This document shows positions 27,408-35,538 of a DNA stretch of 64,000 bases, piece by piece (position 1 is the first letter of the stretch; every line of letters starts with the position of its first letter). The notes under the pieces were generated by a model, which saw only the letters and a list, made by a program, of their open reading frames with translations, searched no databases and was not told the origin of the DNA. Position numbers and translations under genes: made by a program. Source of the DNA: an uncultured Phycisphaerae bacterium (GTDB taxonomy: Bacteria; Planctomycetota; Phycisphaerae; UBA1845; Fen-1342); NCBI GenBank assembly GCA_937928595.1, contig CALGJV010000026.1, positions 1-64,000 of the forward strand. Direction: 5' to 3'.

Positions 27408-27950
27408 CTACTTGAACACCAGGTGGCAAACCCACACGGCCGCCAGCAGTCCCGCGGCATCGGCGATCAGCCCGACGGCCAGGGCGTGGCGGATGCGGCG
27501 GATGCCGACCGAGCCGAAGTAGAGCGCGATGATGTAGAACGTGGTGTCGGTGCTGCCGAACATCGTCGAAGCGACCCGCGCCGTAAACGAATCCGGGTCG
27601 CGCTGGAGGATCTCGGCCACCAGGCCGAGCGAGCCCGAGCCCGAGAGCGGCTTCATCAGCGCGACGGGCAGCGTCTCGGGCGGCATGCCGATCCGCAGCG
27701 TCAGCGGAGCGAGCGCTTCCGACAGGAAGTCCAGGGCCCCGGACACGCGGAACATGCCGATCGCCACCAGAATCGCGACGATGTACGGCAGGACCTTGAT
27801 GAAGATGTCGAAGCCTTCTTTGCCGCCCTCGACGAACGACTCGTACACCTTCACCCGCCGCAGCAGACCGTAGCCGACGATCAGCAGGAAGATGGCCGGC
27901 ACCGTCAGCAGCGAAACCTGATTCACGACCAGGCGAAAGCCGTCCTGCAT
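27408..27950 (-). CDS. spmB: Spore maturation protein B-like membrane protein (Gate domain)
   Basis: The 180-residue protein has about five transmembrane segments and the SpmB pattern: YESFVEGGKEGFDIFIKVLP, ALMKPLSGSGSLGLV and TMFGSTDTTFYIIALYFGSV. Its ATG shares one base with the spmA stop (TGATG). SpmA and SpmB belong to the nucleoside-recognition (Gate) family and are widespread in bacteria that do not sporulate; the transported substrate is not known. The link with dacB suggests a role in peptidoglycan maturation. Confidence 0.92.
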   Translation of the reverse strand: MQDGFRLVVNQVSLLTVPAIFLLIVGYGLLRRVKVYESFVEGGKEGFDIFIKVLPYIVAILVAIGMFRVSGALDFLSEALAPLTLRIGMPPETLPVALMKPLSGSGSLGLVAEILQRDPDSFTARVASTMFGSTDTTFYIIALYFGSVGIRRIRHALAVGLIADAAGLLAAVWVCHLVFK

Positions 27951-28966
27951 CACCGGGCTCCTTCCGTCGGGGCCGCTGCGGCCGCCTCTTCGCGGGCCGC
28001 CTCGGCCAGCGCCGCCTTGACCGAGAACACCGGCAGCCGCGCCAGCAGCCGGACCATCACGATCGCCGTGACGGTCGAGGCCGCGCCCGCGAGCATGCAC
28101 GTGCCGATGATCTCGAACGGGTCGGAGCAGCCGGCTGACTTCCGCAGGGCCAGCAGCGTGGTCGGCAGCAGCGCGAAACCGGCCGTGTTGTACCCCAGCA
28201 GCATGACCTGCGAATCCGTCGCGATCGCCTTGTGCGGGTTCAGGTTCTGAAGCTCGCGGATCGCCTTGAGGCCGAACGGCGTGGCCGCGTTGCCCAGGCC
28301 GAGCACCGTCGTGGTGAAGTTCATCAGGAGCGCGGCGCTGGCGGGGTGGTCCCTCGGGACATCCGGAAACAGGCGGCGGATCAGCGGGTGCAGCCCGCGC
28401 GCGACCAGCTGCACGAGGCCCGCATCCTGCCCCACCCGCATCAGCCCCAGGAAGAGCACCATCGACGCCACGAGCCCCAGGGCGATGTCGAACCCGGTCT
28501 TCGCGTAGTCGAAGGCGGCGTCGGTCAGCGACTGGAGCGTCACGAGGCGCCCGCGCGCCCAGGCCCGGCCGTCGATGAGCACCTCGTACGTGCCGTGGCC
28601 GGCGTAATCCCAGGTGAGCAGGCAGACCGGCGACGGCCCGCCGAGATCCCCGGACATCGCGTCGCCCGGCTTCGTTCCGATGAGCCACGGCGCATCCGGG
28701 CGCGGCACGGCGTCTGCGGCCGGGACGGCGAGCGCGTCGCCCGCCCCGCGCGTCAGGCGGAACGTGCGCTCCACGACCTTGTTCTCGCGGCCGGTGATCC
28801 GCACGGTGAACGTGTCGCCGGCCGCGGCCAGCGCATCGGCGGGCAGCACGGTCGTGGTCGGCCAGTAGTGCTGCACGGCGCAGAGCCCGAACGCGACGAG
28901 AATCATGAGCCCCCAGATCGTGTTGATGTTCAGCAGCCACCGCAGGAGGGAACCCAGGATGCGCAC
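27950..28966 (-). CDS. spmA: Spore maturation protein A-like membrane protein with inserted domain
   Basis: The 338-residue protein has the SpmA N-terminal helix (NINTIWGLMILVAFGL) and C-terminal core (FTTTVLGLGNAATPFGLKAI, and SQVMLLGYNTAGFALLPT). Between them about 120 residues (roughly 35-155) form a soluble domain not found in short SpmA proteins of about 195 residues. This piece is placed after the first helix and is probably extracytoplasmic. SpmA works with SpmB, encoded next. It is the first gene of the spmA-spmB-dacB operon and is divergent from the CRISPR array. Confidence 0.9.
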   Translation of the reverse strand: MRILGSLLRWLLNINTIWGLMILVAFGLCAVQHYWPTTTVLPADALAAAGDTFTVRITGRENKVVERTFRLTRGAGDALAVPAADAVPRPDAPWLIGTKPGDAMSGDLGGPSPVCLLTWDYAGHGTYEVLIDGRAWARGRLVTLQSLTDAAFDYAKTGFDIALGLVASMVLFLGLMRVGQDAGLVQLVARGLHPLIRRLFPDVPRDHPASAALLMNFTTTVLGLGNAATPFGLKAIRELQNLNPHKAIATDSQVMLLGYNTAGFALLPTTLLALRKSAGCSDPFEIIGTCMLAGAASTVTAIVMVRLLARLPVFSVKAALAEAAREEAAAAAPTEGAR

Positions 28967-29070
28967 GGCGCCGCACCTCCTCTTGTGCCGCGGCGCAGGG
29001 CGGATCGCCCCGCGTACCGGGCGGACGGTCGGCAGTGTACCGCCGGCGTCGTGGGACGCTGTACCGCCGA

Positions 29071-29502
29071 GTTGCGGATTGCTCGCGGGCCGGGGTCGGT
29101 TACACTCAACGAGCGGCGCTGATTCGCCAGCTCAGCGTTGCGGATTGCTCGCGGGCCGGGGTCGGTTACACTCTTTTGCCAACACCACCGACGCCGTACA
29201 CTGTTGCGGATTGCTCGCGGGCCGGGGTCGGTTACACTTCAGGTCCATCAACTCTGGAGATTCGCACGGTTGCGGATTGCTCGCGGGCCGGGGTCGGTTA
29301 CACTGATGACGACCGTCTGATACTCATGATCTTCGTTGCGGATTGCTCGCGGGCCGGGGTCGGTTACACTGACCAGGTTTGCGGCTTCCGCCTGTCGCAG
29401 GTTGCGGATTGCTCGCGGGCCGGGGTCGGTTACACTGACACAGTTCATCACGAGCGATGCGGCAGTGTTGCGGATTGCTCGCGGGCCGGGGTCGGTTACA
29501 CT
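29071..29502 (+). CRISPR. Type II-C CRISPR array, 7 repeats and 6 spacers
   Basis: The 36-nt repeats start GTTGCGGATTGCTCGCGG and end GGGTCGGTTACACT. They lie at 29071, 29137, 29203, 29269, 29335, 29401 and 29467 and are identical. All six spacers are exactly 30 nt and differ from one another. The direction follows from the tracrRNA: the repeat's first six bases (GTTGCG) pair with the end of the anti-repeat to make the lower stem next to the spacer, so crRNAs are read on the + strand. Each repeat ends in TACACT, like the -10 element TACAAT in repeats of other II-C loci. The array converges with cas2. No degenerate terminal repeat was seen. Confidence 0.98.
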
Positions 29503-29550
29503 TGCACCCCCGGAACCTTCGAGCAAAAAAGGACTTCGGACATTCCGGGT

Positions 29551-29880
29551 CTAGAACAGCAGGAGCTGCGCGGGCGCCCGCTGGGGCGCCCGTCGCATTT
29601 TCCCCCAAAAAATGCGCATCCGCTCAAACTGTTTATCGGTAATCGTGATGACCCGCACTTCGCCGTCATCCGGCAACGCTCGCTCGATCCGCGCGATGTG
29701 CACGCCCGCGTTCTCTTCGCTCGCGCAGTGGCGAGCATAGACGGAGTACTGCAAGCGGGTAAAGCCGTCTTTCACGAGCGCTTTGCGGAACTGGGCGTAT
29801 GCCCGCCGGGCTTCCTTCGTATCGACCGGCAAGTCGAACATCGCCACAACCCACATGAACCGATACCCGCTCAGCCTCAC
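29551..29880 (-). CDS. cas2: CRISPR-associated endonuclease Cas2
   Basis: The GTG start at 29880, overlapping the cas1 stop (GTGA), gives 109 residues beginning MRLSGYRFMWVVAMFDLPV. This matches the type II-C pattern LSGYRxMW; starting at ATG 29856 would cut it. The ferredoxin-like fold shows FDLPVDTKEARRAYAQFRKA with the conserved aspartate and YSVYARHC. Cas2 joins Cas1 in the adaptation complex that inserts new spacers. It ends 49 bases from the array on the opposite strand. Confidence 0.95.
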   Translation of the reverse strand: MRLSGYRFMWVVAMFDLPVDTKEARRAYAQFRKALVKDGFTRLQYSVYARHCASEENAGVHIARIERALPDDGEVRVITITDKQFERMRIFWGKMRRAPQRAPAQLLLF

Positions 29881-30863
29881 GGCTCCGCCCCGTCGTCCGC
29901 CGCGGGGCCGGGCTCCGGCGGTTCCTCCACGACCACGGGGATGCTCAGGTCCCGAGCGCGGCCCTCCAGACAGTCCACCAGCGAGGCGACGTAGCGGTGC
30001 AGCGTCACCATCAGGGGGCCCCGCTGGCCCCCGCAGGCCGCTTCGACCGTCAGCAGCTCGAGCAGCGCCCGCTTCGCCGCCGGCGTCACCTCCCCCGACC
30101 CGCCCGACCACAAAGCCCGCACCGCCCGGTCCACGAACGGCCGGAGCGGCTCCACCAGGTCGTCGGCCAGGCAGAACGCGTTGGCCCGGTGCGCGTGGCG
30201 CAGGCCGAGGGCCGGCAGCAGCCCGGCCGCGACGACGGCCCGGGCGACGGCCGCGCGCACCACCGCGTAGCCGTAGTTCAGCAGGCCGTTGGGCGGCGGC
30301 CCCTCGGGATCGCGGCGAAACCGGGGTGCGTCCGCCCACCCCACACCCGTGAAGAGCGCGGCCCAGTAGGACCGCGCGGCCTGGGCCTCCGCGTTCTCCG
30401 GATCCCCGGAGCGGACCGTCCGGGCAAGCTCCAGCAGCCGCGTGCGCGCGGCCGACCCGCGGGCCAGATTCCGGGCCTGGGCGCGGATCTTGGCCCGCAC
30501 CAACTGGCGCCACAGCCGCTTGCGCAGGGGGCGACGCGCTGCGATTTGCGACCGAATCCGCCAGACGACCTGCGAGTGCTCCCCCAGCGGCAGCAGCAGA
30601 CCGGCCGGCAGATGGTCGCGCCCGCAGATCACGACGGCCGCGTCGTGGGCCAGCAGCGTGGCGAGCGCGGCGTGGGTGTAGGTCGTACTCGGCTGGTCCA
30701 CGAGGAGCAGACCGATATCCTCGCACGGCACGGCGGTCAGCAGCCCGGGTGGCTGCGCGGGAAGCCGCCGGCCGTCGTCGGCGCGGGCCAACAGCAGAAG
30801 CTGACCGTCGCGCACCGTCAGATGCACGGCCTGCTGCGAGATCTCGATCGTTCGCCGAATCAT
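29877..30863 (-). CDS. cas1: CRISPR-associated integrase Cas1
   Basis: The 328-residue protein follows the type II Cas1 pattern: an N-terminal beta domain (QAVHLTVRDGQLLLL, and DIGLLLVDQPSTTYTHAALA), then a helical domain with NYGYAVVRAAVARAVVAAG and ANAFCLADDLVEPLRPFVD, which hold the metal-binding acidic residues. It is the catalytic subunit of spacer integration. Its ATG is 53 bases after the cas9 stop, and its own stop overlaps cas2, so cas9-cas1-cas2 form one operon. Confidence 0.96.
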   Translation of the reverse strand: MIRRTIEISQQAVHLTVRDGQLLLLARADDGRRLPAQPPGLLTAVPCEDIGLLLVDQPSTTYTHAALATLLAHDAAVVICGRDHLPAGLLLPLGEHSQVVWRIRSQIAARRPLRKRLWRQLVRAKIRAQARNLARGSAARTRLLELARTVRSGDPENAEAQAARSYWAALFTGVGWADAPRFRRDPEGPPPNGLLNYGYAVVRAAVARAVVAAGLLPALGLRHAHRANAFCLADDLVEPLRPFVDRAVRALWSGGSGEVTPAAKRALLELLTVEAACGGQRGPLMVTLHRYVASLVDCLEGRARDLSIPVVVEEPPEPGPAADDGAEP

Positions 30864-30916
30864 GGCCGCGCCCGTTCGCCCGCCCGGGGAGGTATCGGCC
30901 GGGAACGGGCGGGGCT

Positions 30917-33900
30917 TCAGTCGCCGGCGCGGCGGATCCGGCCGAGGGGATCGACCGTCACCTTGGCGGCGTGCAGCGTGTTCAGGGTGAATAGAAACAG
31001 CTGCCGACCGCGCGAGGGGCGGGCGTCTTCCGCCGGCACCAAACCGATTTTGTTGACTGTGGAGACGAGCGTGTTGACCACGCACAGCCGCTCCCGCCCG
31101 TCGGTGGTGGCGAGGACTGTGTCTCCGGGGGCCAGCGAGCCGACGAAGCGTGCGTCGGGGCGCTCGGGCCAGGTGCGCTGCACGATCGGCTCGCGGGCCC
31201 GCAGGCGGCGGTGCGCCTCCAGCAGCGAGACGAAGCGGCCCTGGCGAGCCGTCTTGCGGCCTTTCGGGACCTCGAAGATTTCGACGTGATGCACCGCGCC
31301 GGATTTGACGAAGGCGGTGCCGCCGCGGATCGGCACGATGGTCTGGTCGCGCTTCAGCACCCGGACGCGGCGCACGGGTATGCCGGAGGGCAGGCAGAGC
31401 GGTTCCTTCCAGACCTCGGCGGGAACGGGCTTGTCCTGGCCCCGGCCGGGCTCGAGTTTGAACTCGCGCAGGCGCCGGGTGACCAGGCGGCGGATCGCGG
31501 GGTCGCGAATCCGGTCCACTTCGGAGAGCGACAGCTTGGTCAGCGGCTTGCGAACCACGAACTGCCCGGGCGTGTCGGTCGGGCCGTAGAGCGTTTCCTC
31601 GTGCAGGGCTCCGCTGACGCGGTGCCGCGGGCGATGGGAAACGTGGATGCCGGCGATCGCCGCGCGCACCGTGGCGCGGAAGTTGGGCCACGGCTCGGAC
31701 AGGATCTCCCCGGTGGCGGCGGTGCCGCCGGCGCGGCGGAGGGCGGCGAGCTGTTGCAGCCGGGAGCGGGTGGTGAGTGCGATCACGACGGCGTCGACGG
31801 CATGATGGCGGTGATCGGCGCGGTTCTTTTCGCCGGGCGGCAGGTCGGCGGCGGCCTGCCACGCAGGGCTGTCGGGCAGTTCCGACAGGACGGTGTCGAG
31901 GCCCCATTGCCAGCGCAGTTCGGCGGTGTGCTGGCCCTTGGAGCAAACCACGTCGGCCCCGAGGCACTGCACGTACCGCTGCACCTGCGTCGTGATGTAG
32001 GTCGTATCGACGAACTGGCGGGCGAAGAAATCGTCGAGTTCGACCTCTCTCTGGAGGAACCGGCGGTACTTGGGGTAGGGCAGCCGGCGGGCGCGCTGGA
32101 GAACCTGCGCGTACCGGTCCGGGTCGATCGCGGCGAGCCACTCGTGCGGCGTCCGGTCGCCCTTGGCGGCGTTCTCGCCGCAGAAGGCGACCACCTGGTT
32201 CATCAGCGAGTTGTCGAGGCTGCGCGAGTACGGCAGGATGTGGTCCACGTCCACCTCGCCGCCCAACAGCTGCGCGAGGCTGATCGGGCGGCCGGAGTAG
32301 GCGCACACGCCGTCCTGCTCTGCCCACAGCAGATAGCGGGTAATCGCGTCGCGCGTAGGGTGCAGGCCCTCCTCGCGAATGCGTTCGGCGGCGCGTGCCC
32401 GCTGCCGCTCCCGCTCCCGCATTTCTTTCGTGCGTGCCGCGCGCTGTTTGGCGGTGCCGCGCACCTCGCGGGCCAGCTCGATGTGGATGCGGGCCAGGGT
32501 GTGATTCGACCGGCAGACCAGTTCACGGAGAACCGCGTTGACGACCTTGCGGACCTCGTGGAGCGCTTGACGGACGAGGGGATTGGTCAGGAAGGGCGGG
32601 GGCGGCAGGAGTTCCTGGCGCTGCGCGGCGTGCTCCCAGGGCATCAGGTAGCCGGCCGCCCGCAGCGCGCCGGGGACGGACGGATCGCGACTCGACAGCG
32701 GCAGCCCGGCTTCCAGATGCGGCAGCAGGCGTTTGATGGCGTGCAGGCTGTAGCTCGAGTAGCCGTCCTCGAGGGGTGTGTTCTCGAGGAGCTGCGGCGC
32801 GCGCTCAGGGTCGAGGCCCGCCTTCGCCAGCAGATAGCGTAACCGCGGCTCCTCGTCATCGATGATGGCGGCGACGATGCGGTCCTTGAGCTCTTCCTCG
32901 ACCTTGTGCCACGCCGGACCGACATGCTTGGGATGCGCCAGCGCGGCATCGGTCGGCAGACCCTTCAGTTTCTTGCGCTCCCCGCGCGCCAGGTTGAAAC
33001 GGACGTTCTCGGACTGCGGGAACAGGCGTCGGGCGAGCGTGTCGAAGGCGCACTCCTTCTTCGCTCGCAGCTCCTTCAGAACCTGCGCGCGCTCTTCGGC
33101 GGTCAGCGGGCGCTCGCCGCCCTCGCCCGGCACAATGACCCGCAGGTTGTTGACTTCCTGATAGAGCCGGAACCGCTGGGCGCGGCGGTCTGCCCGCGGG
33201 CAGCGCGGCAGACGCGGTTCGAGCTCACAACGTCCGACGAGACCCGGGCCGGGCGGCCGCAGCGGGCGCTGGAAGAAGATGAGGCTTTCGATCCGGCGGC
33301 GCGCTTCGGGCGTGAGCAGCGCCGGATGGTGGCCGGCCTGGGCCTCCCAGATGCGCTGGAACTCGTCGCGGTACATCTGGCGCGACGTGTGCCGGCCGCG
33401 CAGCCGCACGAGATGGAAGCACCGCGGGTCGTCGCCGCGCTGCGCCGCCAGGTACTGTCCCAATGTCGCGCCGGCGAGCTTTTCGCCCAAGACGCTGATT
33501 TCTTGGAGAAGCTCCGACTGCTCCTGGCGCCGCCCCCGGTCCGCCTTGCGATTGGACAGAAAGCCGCGACGTTGGGCCAAATGGAGGAAAACGCGGCCGA
33601 GCTCGTGCGGCTCGAGTCGCTCGTGCAGCGCGCGGGCCCGAAGCGTGTACGGGTCGGCGGCCCGGCCGGCGGCGTCCTCCCAGGCGACGCGCTGCGGGTC
33701 GGTGCGCGGCCGCCGCGCGCTTTCCGGCAACAAGCCCAGGTCGACGAGAGCCTGCCGGAGGGCCCGCTTGCGCCGGGCCCGGCGGGCGATCTGCCGCCGC
33801 ATGGCCCGCGCCGAGCGCCGTTGCTGCATCTTGGGCTTCTCAGCCCCGGATTTTTCGCGGTCGACGCCCTCCGGAAAGACGCGCACTCCGGCGGCGACAA

Positions 33901-33979
33901 TCCGCCCCTCGTTTTCGTCCACGAGCGCCCAGCCGATCGACGTCGGCCCCAGGTCCAGTCCCAAGGTCAGATGTGCCAT
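30917..33979 (-). CDS. cas9: CRISPR-associated endonuclease Cas9, type II-C
   Basis: The start MAHLTLGLDLGPTSIGWALV (ATG 33979) gives 1020 residues, near the small end for Cas9. RuvC-I carries Asp9; the Arg-rich bridge helix follows at about 55-85 (RRSARAMRRQIARRARRKR). RuvC-II has Glu501 (RIHIELAREVRG), the HNH domain has Asp579-His580 (DVDHILPYSRSLDNSLMNQV), and RuvC-III has His726 and Asp729 (HHAVDAVVIAL). All nuclease residues are intact. The recognition lobe is short and there is no csn2 or cas4, so type II-C is supported. Cas9 with crRNA and tracrRNA cuts DNA. The PAM cannot be read from this sequence. Confidence 0.97.
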   Translation of the reverse strand: MAHLTLGLDLGPTSIGWALVDENEGRIVAAGVRVFPEGVDREKSGAEKPKMQQRRSARAMRRQIARRARRKRALRQALVDLGLLPESARRPRTDPQRVAWEDAAGRAADPYTLRARALHERLEPHELGRVFLHLAQRRGFLSNRKADRGRRQEQSELLQEISVLGEKLAGATLGQYLAAQRGDDPRCFHLVRLRGRHTSRQMYRDEFQRIWEAQAGHHPALLTPEARRRIESLIFFQRPLRPPGPGLVGRCELEPRLPRCPRADRRAQRFRLYQEVNNLRVIVPGEGGERPLTAEERAQVLKELRAKKECAFDTLARRLFPQSENVRFNLARGERKKLKGLPTDAALAHPKHVGPAWHKVEEELKDRIVAAIIDDEEPRLRYLLAKAGLDPERAPQLLENTPLEDGYSSYSLHAIKRLLPHLEAGLPLSSRDPSVPGALRAAGYLMPWEHAAQRQELLPPPPFLTNPLVRQALHEVRKVVNAVLRELVCRSNHTLARIHIELAREVRGTAKQRAARTKEMRERERQRARAAERIREEGLHPTRDAITRYLLWAEQDGVCAYSGRPISLAQLLGGEVDVDHILPYSRSLDNSLMNQVVAFCGENAAKGDRTPHEWLAAIDPDRYAQVLQRARRLPYPKYRRFLQREVELDDFFARQFVDTTYITTQVQRYVQCLGADVVCSKGQHTAELRWQWGLDTVLSELPDSPAWQAAADLPPGEKNRADHRHHAVDAVVIALTTRSRLQQLAALRRAGGTAATGEILSEPWPNFRATVRAAIAGIHVSHRPRHRVSGALHEETLYGPTDTPGQFVVRKPLTKLSLSEVDRIRDPAIRRLVTRRLREFKLEPGRGQDKPVPAEVWKEPLCLPSGIPVRRVRVLKRDQTIVPIRGGTAFVKSGAVHHVEIFEVPKGRKTARQGRFVSLLEAHRRLRAREPIVQRTWPERPDARFVGSLAPGDTVLATTDGRERLCVVNTLVSTVNKIGLVPAEDARPSRGRQLFLFTLNTLHAAKVTVDPLGRIRRAGD

Positions 33980-34008
33980 CGCGGTCCCCGATTCCCATGC
34001 CAAGGCGG

Positions 34009-34037
34009 TTGACAAGATAGGACCGGATGGACAAAAT
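34009..34037 (+). promoter_or_regulatory. tracrRNA promoter
   Basis: TTGACA (34009-34014) and CAAAAT (34032-34037) are 17 bases apart, near the bacterial sigma-70 optimum. Transcription would begin about base 34044, exactly at the start of the anti-repeat. Confidence 0.8.
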
Positions 34038-34041
34038 GCAA
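34014..34041 (-). promoter_or_regulatory. Candidate cas9 promoter overlapping the tracrRNA promoter
   Basis: On the - strand TTGCAT (34036-34041) and TATCTT (34014-34019) are 16 bases apart and point toward the cas9 ATG at 33979. They overlap the tracrRNA promoter on the other strand, so the two may compete or be co-regulated. Confidence 0.5.
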
Positions 34042-34043
34042 CT

Positions 34044-34152
34044 CGTGTAACCGACCCCGGCCCGCGGTTTTTCGCAACAAAGACGAGAAATTCGCAGGCC
34101 ACGCTCTGCGGAGCGACCGGCTGCCGGCGAGAGCCTCGCAGCCTTTTTTTTA
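34044..34152 (+). ncRNA. tracrRNA of the type II-C CRISPR system
   Basis: Bases 34045-34066 are 22 nt perfectly complementary to the repeat's 3' part, and 34073-34078 (CGCAAC) pairs with the repeat's start; the middle (GTTTTT) forms a bulge. The resulting duplex has a 6-bp lower stem, bulge and 22-bp upper stem, as expected for a crRNA:tracrRNA pair. After it comes a nexus-like hairpin at 34098-34121 (CGCTC and GAGCG arms, loop TGCG). A second hairpin (GGCTGC/GCAGCC, 34119-34143) followed by eight T acts as terminator. The length is about 109 nt. It is divergent from cas9. Confidence 0.9.
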
Positions 34153-34452
34153 TTTTTTCGCCGCGACGGTGGGGCGGCGCTGCGTCGGCGGGGGGGTCCG
34201 CAGGCCCCCCGGTCCTGGTCGCGTTCCGCTTCTTTTCCAGGTCCCCCGGGGACGGGACGCGGTCCGAGCGGGCGGCCAGAACAGATCTGGCTGAACCGGC
34301 GGCGCGCGGTGACGGTCGGCCGCAGTGCGGCACGCGTCGCCCGGCACAAGGGTCAACACGCGGACCGCCCCGCATGGGGTGCGCGGCTCCGCAGCGGCGC
34401 GGTCACGCCGTGGCCGGACGGAGGCGCACGCACGCGACAACCGGCGGGCGCG
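34153..34452. other. Intergenic stretch past the tracrRNA
   Basis: I see no gene, RNA or clear promoter in these 300 bases. The stretch is GC-rich with a T-run just after the tracrRNA terminator. Reading frames through it look like random GC-rich translation. Confidence 0.55.
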
Positions 34453-34977
34453 TCAGTTGGTGAAGAGGGAATCCGAGGAGAAGACGTACTCGACGTCCGC
34501 CTCCCAGTGCGGATCCGTGCGGATGGCCAGGACGAGGAACTTGGCGTAGCCGTCCCGACACTTGACGACATAGACGTGCCCGACTTGCAGGGGCGGCAGA
34601 TCCAGCCCCTGGCCGCCGTCCCAGCTCTGCGGGGCCGACGTCACGGAGCTGAGCGACACGTTTCCCATGTCCTTCAGATAGTTCGTGTCGTCGGTATTCA
34701 CGGCCGGTGCGAACCACACCTCGGTGCCGGAGAAGTACCAATTGTTCGGGGGCGGCGGCCAAGTGGTGGTGAAACCGTCGCTGTCGTCCGCGGACGCCAT
34801 CGCGTCGCCGGTGGTTCCAGCCGAGAAATCGACCCCCGCATGGACCAGCGTCAGCCTCTGCGCGGCGCTCGTGCCGGAAGCGGCGGAGTCCGCGGGGCCG
34901 CCCGGGCAGCCGCCCAGCATGAGCGTTGCGGCAAACCCCACAAGGGCCAGGCTTCCGGCCAGGGCTCTGTCCTGCAT
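34453..34977 (-). CDS. Hypothetical lipoprotein
   Basis: ATG 34977 is preceded by AGGAG eight bases upstream and gives 174 residues. The signal peptide ends in the lipobox TLMLGGC, so the protein is probably lipid-anchored. The mature part has a Ser/Thr/Asp-rich start, then a beta-type domain (NWYFSGTEVWFAP, and LQVGHVYVVKCRDGYAKFLV). No family was recognised. The frame is open upstream to base 35409, but the ribosome site and signal peptide favour this start. Confidence 0.7.
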   Translation of the reverse strand: MQDRALAGSLALVGFAATLMLGGCPGGPADSAASGTSAAQRLTLVHAGVDFSAGTTGDAMASADDSDGFTTTWPPPPNNWYFSGTEVWFAPAVNTDDTNYLKDMGNVSLSSVTSAPQSWDGGQGLDLPPLQVGHVYVVKCRDGYAKFLVLAIRTDPHWEADVEYVFSSDSLFTN

Positions 34978-35538
34978 GAGCTCACTCCTGAAGATACCCG
35001 TGTTCGTTTTTCCCTGAACAAGAACGACTCGCGCGGGGCGGTTACGGCTTGTTCCGCAGCCCCGGCCTGAGCCGGACGCATTCCCGAAAGGAGTCATCGG
35101 CAGGACGATCGCGGCGCTTGACCCCGAGGCCAGCCCGGGTGTTTTTTCCCGACCATCGCGGGAGCACGTCGGGGCAGTCGCCGCCGCGTCGACCGATGAG
35201 CCGTATGGCCGAGCGCCGGCCGGCGGAGAGCAGTTGGCCTCCGCCCGGCCGCGGCGGAACGTTCCGAGCAGCCCGACCAGCGTCGCCGCGCCCACGAGCA
35301 CGAAGGCCAGCGGCGCGAAGTGCGGGTCATCCTTCCAGTGCCCGGTCCGCCACGCCCGCCATGCCCAGTCGTGGAAGATCGCACCGGTCACCAATGCGAG
35401 CGTGAACACCGCGCGGAGCGCGCGGCTCAGCGCGAATTCCCCGGCGAGCTACCACAAGGTGGCGGCTCCGGGCCGGTCCGGGGACAACGTCGACCCTCCC
35501 AAAGTGGCGCCCGCGACGCGCCGGCCGGGGCGATCGAG
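34978..35538. other. Mostly empty stretch with one membrane-protein-like frame
   Basis: On the - strand the frame from GTG 35409 (after a TAG at 35449-35451) encodes two hydrophobic segments in about 55 residues (FTLALVTGAIFHDWAWRAW, and APLAFVLVGAATLVGLL), then loses protein-like character while staying open into the lipoprotein. It may be a small membrane protein or a decayed gene. Nothing else was recognised. Confidence 0.3.

Noticed and set aside
29036-29070. Repeated TGTACCGCCG before the first CRISPR repeat
   Set aside because: Two 10-base copies 24 bases apart may be part of the leader, but there is too little evidence for a function.
29035-29994. A 319-residue + strand reading frame with repeated VADCSRAGVGYT
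   Set aside because: It is simply the translation of the CRISPR repeats, which are 66 bases apart with the spacer and so stay in frame.
34150-34440. Small frames upstream of cas9 that would extend Cas9 at its N-terminus
   Set aside because: The Cas9 family starts a few residues before the RuvC-I Asp; the extension would run through the tracrRNA and its promoter.
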